Assembly (NCBI GenBank): GCA_035501615.1
Contig: DATJVY010000047.1
Location: forward strand, 1 to 25,302
From: RPRB01 sp035501615
GTDB lineage: Bacteria > Myxococcota > Myxococcia > Myxococcales > Myxococcaceae
DNA: 25,302 nucleotides
Direction: 5' to 3'
Shown: piece by piece, positions 7,323-15,046 of the stretch
Position numbering within the stretch: position 1 is the stretch's first letter
How the letters are laid out: every line of letters starts with the position of its first letter
The notes under the pieces: generated by a model
Told to the model about the DNA's origin: nothing
Databases searched by the model: none
Seen by the model: only the letters and a program-made list of their open reading frames with translations
Made by a program: the position numbers and the translations under genes

Positions 7323-8672
7323 TCAGGCGGCCGACACGTCTTCCGCCCCGTGCGTCATCCGGTGAAGCAACGGTCCGAGGGCGTACAGCACGACCCCCGC
7401 CGCCGCGCTCCCCAGCGCGATGCCGAGAAACACCGTCGCGTCCCCGTGCCCCTCCGCCAACGCCCCGATGCTCCCCGCCAGCTTGTTCCCCGCAGCGTTC
7501 GAGAGGAACCACACCCCCATCAGCGCCGACCCATACCTCGGCGGCGCCAGCTTCGACACCATCGACAGCCCGACCGGCGACGTGGCCAGCTCCCCCACCG
7601 TCTGGAAGAAGTAAGCACCCACAATCCACCCCATCCCCGCCTTCCCCGCCACCTCCGCCCGCCGCGCGGCAACGAACAGCAAGAGAAAGCTCACCGCGAG
7701 CGCCACCAGCCCGATCGCCATCTTCCGGCCCGTCGACGGCTCCTTCCCCGCCCGCCCCAACCGCGGCCAGAGCGCCGCGAACACCGGGGCCAGCAGGAAG
7801 ATGAACCCCGAGTTCACCGACTGGAACCACGTCGTCGGAATCTCGTGGCCCCACAGCAGCCGGTCCGTCGACCGATCGGTGAACAGATTCATCAGCCCGC
7901 CACCCTGCTCGTAGCCCGCCCAGAAGACCGAGACGAAAAAGGTCAGCACGAAGATCACCACCACGCGCTCAAGTTCCTCGCGGGTGAGCGCGCGGCTCGC
8001 CACGGAAGCCCCCGCTGCCCTCCCCTCCGTCCGCGGAGCAGCACCGACCTCGGGCCCGAGCAGCCGACCCCGCAGGAGCAGAAACACCCCCACTCCCACC
8101 GCCATCCCCAGCCCGGCGCTCGTGAAGCCGAGAGACCAGTCCACCTTCTCGGCCAGCGTCCCGCACAGGAACGGGCCCACCGCCGCACCGAGGTTGATGC
8201 CGACATAGAAGATGGTGAAGCCACTGTCGCGGCGAGGATCGCCTGGCCGGTACAGCTGGCCGACCATGGTCGAGATGTTCGCCTTGAAGAGCCCGTTCCC
8301 GACGATGAGCAGCGCGCCCCCTCCGTACAGGAGAGGCTCCTGCTTCAGCGCACAGAGGAACTGCCCCAGCATCATCAGCGTCCCCCCGATGACCACCGCC
8401 CGGCGCTGCCCGAGCAGCCGGTCCGCCGCCCATCCCCCCGCCACCGTGCTCAGGTAGCAGAGGCCCGTGTACCAGCCGTAGAGGGTGAGGGCGCGCCCTT
8501 CGTTCCAGCCTAGCCCGTGTACCCGGTCGACCAGGTACAGGACGAGGAAGGCCCGCATCCCGTAGTACTGCACGCGCTCCCAGGCCTCGGTCGCGAAGAG
8601 GAGGAACAACCCGCGCGGATGCCCGAGCAGGGTCCGCCCCGGAGGACCCGCCGCCGTCACCTGTCCTCCCAC
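7323..8672 (-). CDS. Proton-dependent oligopeptide transporter (POT/PTR2 family)
   Basis: Inner-membrane proton-coupled di-/tripeptide importer of the major facilitator superfamily, 449 residues. The sequence has about 12-14 hydrophobic segments. The family proton-coupling motif ExxERFxYYG appears as E29-AWERVQYYG, with Val for Phe. The PTR2 signature is seen in TIFYVGINLGAAVGPFLCG, and the FWAGYEQGGG segment in the second half is also typical. The annotated GTG start at 8672 competes with an in-frame GTG at 8660 that has GGGAGG four bases upstream; either changes only four residues. It diverges from nadA, with 68 bases between the starts. The specific substrate is not predictable, so no symbol is given. 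Its stop lies two bases from repeat R2. Confidence 0.93.
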   Translation of the reverse strand: MGGQVTAAGPPGRTLLGHPRGLFLLFATEAWERVQYYGMRAFLVLYLVDRVHGLGWNEGRALTLYGWYTGLCYLSTVAGGWAADRLLGQRRAVVIGGTLMMLGQFLCALKQEPLLYGGGALLIVGNGLFKANISTMVGQLYRPGDPRRDSGFTIFYVGINLGAAVGPFLCGTLAEKVDWSLGFTSAGLGMAVGVGVFLLLRGRLLGPEVGAAPRTEGRAAGASVASRALTREELERVVVIFVLTFFVSVFWAGYEQGGGLMNLFTDRSTDRLLWGHEIPTTWFQSVNSGFIFLLAPVFAALWPRLGRAGKEPSTGRKMAIGLVALAVSFLLLFVAARRAEVAGKAGMGWIVGAYFFQTVGELATSPVGLSMVSKLAPPRYGSALMGVWFLSNAAGNKLAGSIGALAEGHGDATVFLGIALGSAAAGVVLYALGPLLHRMTHGAEDVSAA

Positions 8673-8724
8673 CCCTCTCCGCCGCGCTGGAACTCCTCGC
8701 GCGGGACGGTTATTCGAGCCGCAG

Positions 8725-8730
8725 AAGGAG
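8725..8730 (+). promoter_or_regulatory. Ribosome-binding site of nadA
   Basis: AAGGAG lies ten bases before the nadA ATG, within the 68-base divergent region shared with the POT transporter. No convincing -35/-10 pair was recognised there. Confidence 0.6.
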
Positions 8731-8740
8731 TCACGCCGGC

Positions 8741-9679
8741 ATGCCTTTCACGCCCTCTCCCACGGAGCTCGAGTCGGCGATCCGCACGCTGAAGAAGGAC
8801 CTCAACGCGGTCATCCTCGCCCACTACTACCAGGAGAGCGACATCCAGGACGTCGCCGACTTCATCGGCGACAGCCTGGCCCTGGCGCAGGAAGCCGCCC
8901 GCACCGAAGCCCGGGTCATCGTCTTCTGCGGCGTGCACTTCATGGCCGAGACCGCGAAGATCCTCAATCCCACCCGCCAGGTTCTTCTCCCCGACCTCGC
9001 AGCAGGCTGCAGCCTCGCGGACCGGACTCCCCCCGCCGCCTTCGCCGCCTTCAAGGCGCGCCACCCCGGCGCCTTCGTCGTCACCTACGTCAACAGCTCG
9101 GCGGAGGTGAAGGCGATGAGCGACGTGATCTGCACGTCCTCCAACGCCGTGAAGATGGTGGAGAAGGCACCCAAGGATAGGCCGATCATCTTCGCGCCGG
9201 ACCAGCACCTCGGCCGCTGGGTACAGCGGCAGACTGGACGGGAGCTCGTCCTCTGGCCGGGCAGCTGCATCGTCCACGAGATCTTCAGCGAGAAGCTCCT
9301 CGTGCAGCTCAAGCTCCAGCACCCCGACGCCGAGGTGGTCGCCCATCCCGAGTGTCAGGAGCGGGTGCTCCAGCACGCCGACTACATCGGCTCGACCAAG
9401 GGAATCCTCGAGCGCGTGCTGAAGAGCCCACGGCGGGAGTTCATCGTGGTCACCGAACCCGGAATCATCCACCAGATGCAGACCCGGGCACCGGAGAAGA
9501 CCTTCATCCCCTCTCCCCCCGACAACGGGTGCAGCTGCAACGAGTGCCCCTACATGAAGATGAACACCCTCGAGAAGCTCTGGCGCTGCATGGCCGAGCG
9601 TACCCCCGAGCTGGTGATGCCCGAGACGCTCCGTCAATCCGCGTACCGCCCCCTGAAGCGGATGCTGGACTGGTCCTGA
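8741..9679 (+). CDS. nadA: Quinolinate synthase A
   Basis: Fe-S enzyme that condenses iminoaspartate with dihydroxyacetone phosphate to quinolinate in de novo NAD synthesis. The 312 residues match the short-form enzyme. The N-terminal LNAVILAHYYQ and GDSLALAQ segments are characteristic. The three 4Fe-4S ligands are represented by C90 (LAAGCSLAD), C176 (PGSCIVHE) and a cysteine of CSCNECPYMKMN (264-269, probably C269). The active-site segments HPEC and TEPG are also present. The ATG at 8741 is supported by AAGGAG upstream. nadB and nadC are not in the window. The next gene begins 63 bases downstream on the same strand, so cotranscription is possible. Confidence 0.97.
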   Translation: MPFTPSPTELESAIRTLKKDLNAVILAHYYQESDIQDVADFIGDSLALAQEAARTEARVIVFCGVHFMAETAKILNPTRQVLLPDLAAGCSLADRTPPAAFAAFKARHPGAFVVTYVNSSAEVKAMSDVICTSSNAVKMVEKAPKDRPIIFAPDQHLGRWVQRQTGRELVLWPGSCIVHEIFSEKLLVQLKLQHPDAEVVAHPECQERVLQHADYIGSTKGILERVLKSPRREFIVVTEPGIIHQMQTRAPEKTFIPSPPDNGCSCNECPYMKMNTLEKLWRCMAERTPELVMPETLRQSAYRPLKRMLDWS

Positions 9680-9742
9680 AGGGGAGCGCAGACCGAACCT
9701 TTGCTCCTGGTCACGGGCGGCTGGTAAACCGTTTTCTCGATC

Positions 9743-10321
9743 GTGGGAACACGCTTCTTCTCCATCTCCGCCCACCGGCTGGTCTCTCCCCCCCAGGTCC
9801 TCCCTGCGGATGCACTGGTCGAGCCCGAGCTCCCGGCGAGCGCGGGGCTCATGGACCGCGCGCTGGCCGGGGTCGAGTTCCGCGACCAGCGGGTCCGGGA
9901 TCGCCTCGCCCAGATGTTCGCCTCCGAGGCCCAGGAGCGGATGGGCGCGCCGGGTCCGCAGTTCTCCCCCTCGCTGGTGTTCGCGCGGCCACCCCAGGAT
10001 CTCCCCGCCGTTCTCCGGATGGCGGACCAGCTCGAGTCGCTCGCCGCGGCCGAGGAGGGTGAGCGGGCGCTGGTGTGGAAATGCCAGCGCTGCTCCACGC
10101 GCTACGCGGTGCCGCTCGGCCTGGTCCGGGACGTGAGCATCCGCTGCGAGCGCTGCGGCGAGCCGGTCTCTCTCCGGCGAGAGCGCAGCACCGGAGAGGA
10201 GGCGCTGGTCGACCCGATGCAGGGTTCGGTGAACGTCACCCGGCGCCGGCTGGCAGCGTTCCTCCGCGAGTCGATGGCCAGCGGCTGGCCGGTGCTGGTC
10301 TCGCAGCAAGCGGGGACGTGA
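9743..10321 (+). CDS. Zinc-ribbon protein of unknown function
   Basis: Protein of 192 residues without a recognised enzymatic domain. The C-terminal third contains C114-QRC117 and C135-ERC138, two CxxC knuckles 17 residues apart. They resemble MJ0042-type zinc ribbons (C-x2-C, then RC-x2-C), so zinc binding is likely. The first half is hydrophilic and holds no motif I recognise. The GTG start at 9743 has no good ribosome-binding site; an internal ATG at 9851 is possible. Its stop overlaps the next GTG as GTGA, implying translational coupling to a membrane protein. A regulatory or chaperone role is a guess, not a call. Confidence 0.72.
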   Translation: MGTRFFSISAHRLVSPPQVLPADALVEPELPASAGLMDRALAGVEFRDQRVRDRLAQMFASEAQERMGAPGPQFSPSLVFARPPQDLPAVLRMADQLESLAAAEEGERALVWKCQRCSTRYAVPLGLVRDVSIRCERCGEPVSLRRERSTGEEALVDPMQGSVNVTRRRLAAFLRESMASGWPVLVSQQAGT

Positions 10322-11886
10322 CCGCGCCGCTCCCCAGGGTGGCCGGCGCGGCGTTCACCCTGGCCCTGGTCGCCGGCGTCGCCCCGCTGTGGTGCGCACG
10401 CCAGCTTCCGATGGTGGACCTGCCGCAGCACCTCCACCTCATCTCCGTGCTCCACCGGCTGGACGACCCCACCACGCTCTACCCCCGGGTCTTCGCCGCA
10501 CGCGCCGAGCTCACCCCCTACCTCGGCTACTACTACGTGGTGAGCAGTCTCTCCTGGCTGGTTCCGCTCGAGCTTGCGAACCGGCTCTTCCTGAGCGCGA
10601 TGGTGCTGGGTCTCCCGCTCGCGATGGCCTTCCTCCTGCGCTCGCTCGGACGCCCGCGCTGGCCGGCGGTGCTCGCCGTGCCCTTCGCCTACGGGGACAG
10701 CTTCGGCTGGGGTTTCGTGAACTCCAGCGCCTCGTTCGTTCTCGCCCTCCTCTCGGCGGGGCTGTTCGTTCGTGCGCTGTCGGACGCCGGGAGCCGTCTC
10801 CGCTGGGCAATCGCGCAGGCGGTGGTCCTGCTGGCCGTGGTGCTGATGCACGTGCAGGGCTTCCTCTTCCTCGCCCTCGCCCTGCCCCTTCTCCTGCTCA
10901 CCACCCGCGTGCCCGAGGACGGAGCCCGGCGCCCCCTGCGTCCGCGTCTTCCGGCAGTGCTCTCGACGCTTCCGGCGGTCGTCCTCTTCGTGGTGTGGGG
11001 CGCAGGCCGCCTCCTTGCACCGGCCGAGGTCGAGGTCGGGGCGCCCTGGAAGGCATGGGGACCTCTCCTCTCCGCCCCGAATCTCTCCTTCAAACCGTTC
11101 CGCCAGAACCTCGACGAGTTTCCCGAGGTGCTGGCCAACCTGCTCCGTGATGGTGGAGACCGCTGGGGCCTCCGGGCGGCCACCGTCATCGCGGTGGTTG
11201 CACTGGTGCTCTCGGTCGCGGGTCGGCGCTCCGCCTCCCGGGAGGGACGGCTGGAGCGCTGGCGCCTTCCGGGCCTCGCGTTTCTCGCCGGGCTCCTCTT
11301 CCTCGTGCTGCCCTTCGACATCCGCGGCGCCGTCTACTATCTGAACACGCGCTACGCCCATCTCGCCGCGCCGCTCGCCCTCGCGGCGGTGCCTCCGCTC
11401 GCAGCACGGATCCGACCGGCGCTGCTCGCCGCCGGTGCGCTGGCCGCGGTGGTGCTGGCCATCCCCCTTGGCACCGCATTCCATGCCTTCGATCTCGAGG
11501 CCGCTCCCCTCCTGCGCTTCGCCGAGGAGACCCCTCCCGAACCGCGGATCATGGGCCTCGTGTTCGACCCCGGCTCTCGCGTGGTGCGCCACCCGGTGTT
11601 CCTCCACGCCGCGGCGGTCCCGGCGCGCCTCCGAGGCGGCATCACCAACTTCAGCTTCGCCCGGACACCTCATTCGCCGATCCGCTACCGGGCGGCCCCA
11701 CCGCCCACCTTTCCGAGCGAGTGGCGACCCGATGGATTCCGGTGGGACACCATGGGGCCGGCGTACAGCCACTTCCTCGTCCGCGGTGTCGACCCGCGGG
11801 CGGTGTTCGGGCAGCGACTCGGGGCCGAGGTGATCCGGATCGACGCAACCGGTGGTATGGCCTGGCTGGAGAACCGGAGCCGATGA
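10318..11886 (+). CDS. Polytopic membrane protein, possibly GT-C-type glycosyltransferase-like
   Basis: Integral membrane protein of 522 residues. About nine or ten hydrophobic segments are visible, including VAGAAFTLALVAGVAPL near the start and runs around residues 70-90, 105-150, 160-195 and 335-390. The first periplasmic loop carries D-L-P-Q-H-L-H, reminiscent of the acidic loop after TM1 in GT-C glycosyltransferases. A soluble C-terminal domain of about 130 residues follows the last hydrophobic segment. The glycosyltransferase idea is an inference from topology only. The GTG at 10318 overlaps the preceding stop; upstream in-frame sequence belongs to the zinc-ribbon gene in another frame. 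The stop overlaps the next ATG by four bases. Confidence 0.78.
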   Translation: MTAPLPRVAGAAFTLALVAGVAPLWCARQLPMVDLPQHLHLISVLHRLDDPTTLYPRVFAARAELTPYLGYYYVVSSLSWLVPLELANRLFLSAMVLGLPLAMAFLLRSLGRPRWPAVLAVPFAYGDSFGWGFVNSSASFVLALLSAGLFVRALSDAGSRLRWAIAQAVVLLAVVLMHVQGFLFLALALPLLLLTTRVPEDGARRPLRPRLPAVLSTLPAVVLFVVWGAGRLLAPAEVEVGAPWKAWGPLLSAPNLSFKPFRQNLDEFPEVLANLLRDGGDRWGLRAATVIAVVALVLSVAGRRSASREGRLERWRLPGLAFLAGLLFLVLPFDIRGAVYYLNTRYAHLAAPLALAAVPPLAARIRPALLAAGALAAVVLAIPLGTAFHAFDLEAAPLLRFAEETPPEPRIMGLVFDPGSRVVRHPVFLHAAAVPARLRGGITNFSFARTPHSPIRYRAAPPPTFPSEWRPDGFRWDTMGPAYSHFLVRGVDPRAVFGQRLGAEVIRIDATGGMAWLENRSR

Positions 11887-13082
11887 CCGTCGAGGAGCTG
11901 GCGCTGGCGCTGCGCGGTGGAGAGGCCGCCCCCGAGGGCGTGCTGGGCGAGGACTGGGAGATCGCCCGCGGAATGCTCGAGCGCGACGGAGAGGACCCGG
12001 GGGCGCTTCCGGCCGAGCTGGCGCTGGCGGTCATCGAGGCCGCCGTGGCGGTGCGACGCCCCGGACCCGTCGAACTGCTCGCGGGCTCGCAGGACCGTGA
12101 GGTGGCGAAGGCCGCACGGCGTGCGCTCTACCGCCTCCGCTCCGCCGGCGTCGCCATGACCGAGCGTGCACGGTCGGCGCAGGCCCCGACCCCGGTGCCT
12201 GCACCCGTGGCCGAGGCGCTCGGAGGGTTCGCAAGCCTCCCGGATGGAACGGGGCAGAGAGCCGTCCTCCTGGGCCGGCCAGTGCGCGGTGGGGTTGAGG
12301 TGGTCGAGGCGCTGGTCTCGGACGAGCTGGGGCTCCTGTCGCTCAGCCGGGCCGAGATGAGCCGGAGCGCCTGGCGCAAGCTCGCGCGCAGCCCCGAGAT
12401 GGAGCGGCTCCTCCCCCTCACTCCCGAGGAGGGCCGGGCGCTCCTGGCCGAGGCGGTCCGGTGCAACCTGGCGACCCGGACCGGCTTCCCGCCCGACAGC
12501 GACGTCGCGCTCCGCCACCTCGGCATCGAGGCTGCTCGGTCGGAGCTACCCCCCCTGCCTCCGCCCGAGGAGGCTGACGCGGCCCTGGCCCTCGAGAGCG
12601 GGGGTCTCCATCGCGAGCCGGAGCTCGCTGCCTGGCTGCCTCCGGAGGCCGAGCTGAAGCGGTTCGCGCTCCGCGTCGATGAGCTGCGCACCAGCCCGCT
12701 GGCGCTGAGCGCGGAGCAGCAGGCCGATGCGCTCCGCGACCGGATCCGGAGTCAGGCCGAGGAGTTCTTCGATGCCAGTCGCCGCCGCCTCTACGCGCGC
12801 AGGCTCTGGGCCGTGGCGCCTGCACTCGCCCGCCGTGGGGAGGAGAGAGCTGCCGGCGTTGCCCGAGCGACGGCGCGCCGCCTCTTCGACGGCAAGGGCG
12901 TCCTTCCGCCCTTCGCCGAGCAGCTCTTCGTCAAGGTGCTAGCGCTGATGACCCGGCCTCCCGGGGCTCGGGGCCCGGGTCCAGGTGCCGCGGGAGCTCG
13001 CGAGGAGGGCGCGGGCACTGCCGACGTTCCCGGGACAACGCCGGGCGAGCGCCGGAGCCCCGGCGGCCTGATCCTTCCCTGA
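11883..13082 (+). CDS. Conserved-type hypothetical protein, Arg/Glu-rich helical
   Basis: Soluble protein of 399 residues that I do not recognise. It is rich in Ala, Arg, Glu and Leu, mostly helical in appearance, and has no signal peptide or membrane segment. Residues around 65-85 (REVAKAARRALYRLRSAG) look like one HEAT-type helix pair, but a repeat array is not evident. The C-terminal 50 residues are low-complexity Gly/Pro/Ala-rich. ATG at 11883 overlaps the membrane-protein stop as ATGA. With the zinc-ribbon and membrane genes it forms a three-gene coupled unit, so a joint role is likely but undefined. It converges on the frameshifted lipoprotein gene with nine bases between. Confidence 0.75.
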   Translation: MTVEELALALRGGEAAPEGVLGEDWEIARGMLERDGEDPGALPAELALAVIEAAVAVRRPGPVELLAGSQDREVAKAARRALYRLRSAGVAMTERARSAQAPTPVPAPVAEALGGFASLPDGTGQRAVLLGRPVRGGVEVVEALVSDELGLLSLSRAEMSRSAWRKLARSPEMERLLPLTPEEGRALLAEAVRCNLATRTGFPPDSDVALRHLGIEAARSELPPLPPPEEADAALALESGGLHREPELAAWLPPEAELKRFALRVDELRTSPLALSAEQQADALRDRIRSQAEEFFDASRRRLYARRLWAVAPALARRGEERAAGVARATARRLFDGKGVLPPFAEQLFVKVLALMTRPPGARGPGPGAAGAREEGAGTADVPGTTPGERRSPGGLILP

Positions 13083-13091
13083 CCACCGGTC

Positions 13092-13621
13092 TCAGAACGT
13101 TGCGTGGACCTGAAGGGCGGCCGAGCCCGGCCCCGTTGCCTGGTCCAGGGTCGCGTCGAACGCCCCGTACGGGCGGTAGATCTTCCCGATCTCGGGGTCG
13201 ACCCCGAGGTACTGCACCGAACTGAGGACCAGAGTGAAAGTGCCGGGCTGCCAGAGCGTGCCGGTCGACGACTCGTAGACCTCGACCATCGTGTCGCCCC
13301 GGAGGCTGCGACTCCCCGAGGTGAAGGTCCCGGAGGCTGGTTCGGAGAAGAAGACGATTTCCCCGACGAGCGTGATGCCTGCGGGGCCAGCGTCGACGGT
13401 CCCCGTGGAGAGGTTGTAGGTGATCTCGATCACCCCCGCTTGCTCTTCGGTGGCGTAGGCGCCGGCCACCGTGCAGGTGTGAGTCTCGTTCCGCGCACCG
13501 GAGAAGTGCAGGTCCCGTTGTCCTTTACCTCGGGTGTCGTGCCCGAGCTGGAGCCACAGCCGGCGAGTGCAAGCCCGAGCCATGCCACCAACACGGACGT
13601 GACAACCGCTGCTCGCCTCAT
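13092..13621 (-). pseudogene. Small lipoprotein gene interrupted by a single-base frameshift
   Basis: The 5' part begins at ATG 13621 with GGAGG five bases upstream. It encodes a clear lipoprotein signal (MRRAAVVTSVLVAWLGLALAGC, lipobox LAGC) followed by SSSGTTPEVKDNGTCT. That frame then becomes nonsense and stops at 13430. The continuation is in another minus frame: FSGARNETHTCTVAGAYATEE and a beta-rich domain of about 130 residues ending at 13092. Adding one A to the AA at 13504-13505 (plus strand) joins them as TCTFSGARNETH, giving a protein of about 176 residues. Either a real recent mutation or a sequencing error explains this. No family is recognised. Confidence 0.8.
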
Positions 13622-13773
13622 CGTGGCCTCCTGACCGTCGGCCCCGTGGAAGACAGGAGGACCGCACGCGCCGCAGCCTCCCGACCGGACACGAGGGTCC
13701 GGGAGCCCCATGAACACGGGGGGGGTCACGAGCGCCCCAGGCCAGTCCCAGACGGCCGCCGCTTCGGACGTTC

Positions 13774-13823
13774 GCGATCGATGGCGATCGACCGTGCCAG
13801 ACACCTTCGGTTCCTTCGGTTCC
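13774..13823 (-). repeat. REP-like palindrome copy R3, tandem arms on both sides
   Basis: The core on the plus strand is CGTGCCAGACACC (13793-13805), one base off the usual core. TTCGGTTCC is repeated in tandem on the right (13806-13823). GCGATCGATG/GCGATCGACC is an imperfect tandem on the left (13774-13793). The GTCTGGC form is on the minus strand. It lies in the 220-base divergent region between the lipoprotein gene and the LuxR-type gene, which otherwise shows nothing I can name. Confidence 0.9.
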
Positions 13824-13841
13824 CCCCATCCGGCTCACTGG

Positions 13842-14096
13842 ATGTCACGTTCCATGGGTAGCCCCGTTCCCGACGACATGATGATCGCCGACGCTGGGAC
13901 GCGGCCCCTGAGCTCGCGCGAGCAGGAGGTGCTCTCCCTCCTCGCCCACGGACACACCTACGCGAGCATCGCGGTCGCTCTGGACATCAGCTTCCGCACG
14001 GTCCAGGGCCATGTGAAGGGCATCTACCGGAAGCTCGAGGTGGCCTCGAAGGCGGAAGCTGCCGTGCTGGCCGTGCGCGCGGGCCTCGTCGGCTAG
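13842..14096 (+). CDS. Stand-alone LuxR/GerE-type HTH DNA-binding protein
   Basis: Small regulator of about 84 residues, almost wholly a LuxR-type helix-turn-helix. The span LSSREQEVLSLLAHGHTYASIA and ISFRTVQGHVKGIYRKLEV contains the four helices, including the recognition helix and the K-YRKL dimer helix. No receiver, PAS or autoinducer domain precedes it, so it resembles GerE-like single-domain regulators. Start choice is uncertain: ATGs at 13842, 13854, 13878 and 13881 are all in frame and none has a convincing ribosome-binding site. The frame upstream of 13842 runs through the palindromic repeat and is probably not translated. It converges with the SprT-like gene with no spacer. Target genes are unknown. 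Confidence 0.82.
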   Translation: MSRSMGSPVPDDMMIADAGTRPLSSREQEVLSLLAHGHTYASIAVALDISFRTVQGHVKGIYRKLEVASKAEAAVLAVRAGLVG

Positions 14097-14897
14097 CTAT
14101 CCGAGACGAGCGCAGAGCAGCAGGTCCAGGTTCTCGCTCTCCCATTCCTGGGCGCGGTGAAAGTCGTGGAACCGCCGCTCGTGTTCGGTGAACTCCGGCG
14201 GATGCACGCAGCGCCGCCCATCGTTGCCGCGCCGCGCGCGGTAGACGTGGTGGAGCATCTCGTGAAAGACGATCCACTCGACGAAATAGTGCGGAACCCT
14301 CGGCTGATCGAGCGCCGGGTGGATCCGGATGACCCGTGCGTCCGGCGAGTAGCTCCCCATCTTGATGCTCTTCCGCGGGCGACGACTCCGGGGCGCGGGG
14401 CCAAAGGTGATCGTGGCGGCGATCCGGCCCGCGAAGTACCGCCGGTTGAGCACGGCAAAGATCGCGGAGAGGTCGTGATGGCGTCCCACCGGCTCGATCC
14501 GCAGCCGCCGTCGGAGCTGGGCCGGAGACACCCGGCGAATGAAGGCCTTGTTCCGCTCGATGAACCGGTCGAGCACCGCGGAGCTCCGAGCGTCTGCAGA
14601 GCGGACGTACTCCGCGAGCGCGCTCACCACGTCCTCTGGCGCCGCGAGAAACATGTGGTGGACCCGGAGCCGCCATCCCCGCCGGAAGCGCTCGAACGTC
14701 ACCATGGTGTGCGTGTTGTCGTGGACCTCGACCAGCACCTCGGCCCGGAGGCGGACCCGCAGGCGGCGCTCCAGGATCCGCTTCCACGTCCGGAGCAAGC
14801 GCTGCGGCTCGGGCAGATGCGACCGAGCGACGACCCGCCTCGCCGAGGCGTAACTCCTCTTCTTGACGATGCTTTTTGGCTTCCCCAGCCGTCCCAT
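14097..14897 (-). CDS. SprT-like zinc metallopeptidase domain protein
   Basis: Protein of about 266 residues with a C-terminal SprT/M48-like zincin domain. The sequence FVEWIVFHEMLHHVY supplies HExxH (H212-E213-xx-H216). The downstream HPPEFTEHERRFHDFHRAQEW has further His/Glu candidates for the third zinc ligand. A preceding beta region (LNRRYFAGRIAATITFG) matches the usual SprT domain entry. The N-terminal 90 residues are strongly basic (KKRSYASARRVVARS), which could bind nucleic acid. Relation to the DNA-protein-crosslink protease SPRTN is only at domain level. The ATG at 14897 is chosen; an in-frame GTG at 14939 would add 14 residues, and neither has a good ribosome-binding site. Confidence 0.8.
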   Translation of the reverse strand: MGRLGKPKSIVKKRSYASARRVVARSHLPEPQRLLRTWKRILERRLRVRLRAEVLVEVHDNTHTMVTFERFRRGWRLRVHHMFLAAPEDVVSALAEYVRSADARSSAVLDRFIERNKAFIRRVSPAQLRRRLRIEPVGRHHDLSAIFAVLNRRYFAGRIAATITFGPAPRSRRPRKSIKMGSYSPDARVIRIHPALDQPRVPHYFVEWIVFHEMLHHVYRARRGNDGRRCVHPPEFTEHERRFHDFHRAQEWESENLDLLLCARLG

Positions 14898-15046
14898 CGC
14901 GGCCCGATTGTACGTGGCGGCCCCTCGCCACTGCCACACCCACGAAGGGCGAACTGCGACGATCCGGGAGCGGAATGCCTGCGATTCCCGTCGCTTGCAA
15001 GAGAGACGCTCCTTCGATCCGGGGACGGCGCAGACTACCGCCGCTC

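Noticed and set aside
9680..9742. Rho-independent terminator after nadA
   Set aside because: GGAGC and GCTCC could pair, but the loop is long, the stem short and no T-run follows.
8657..10309. Long minus-strand open frame across nadA and the zinc-ribbon gene
   Set aside because: Antisense to nadA with intact Fe-S motifs; the translation looks like compositional noise.
13622..13838. Extension of the lipoprotein-domain frame upstream to 13838
   Set aside because: That frame upstream of the frameshift reads Arg/Gly noise and runs through repeat R3; the signal peptide and ribosome-binding site are in the other frame at 13621.
14903..14914. Promoter -10 box TACAAT before the SprT-like gene
   Set aside because: The hexamer is a good match, but nothing resembling a -35 lies 16-18 bases upstream and the spacing to the ATG would leave almost no leader.
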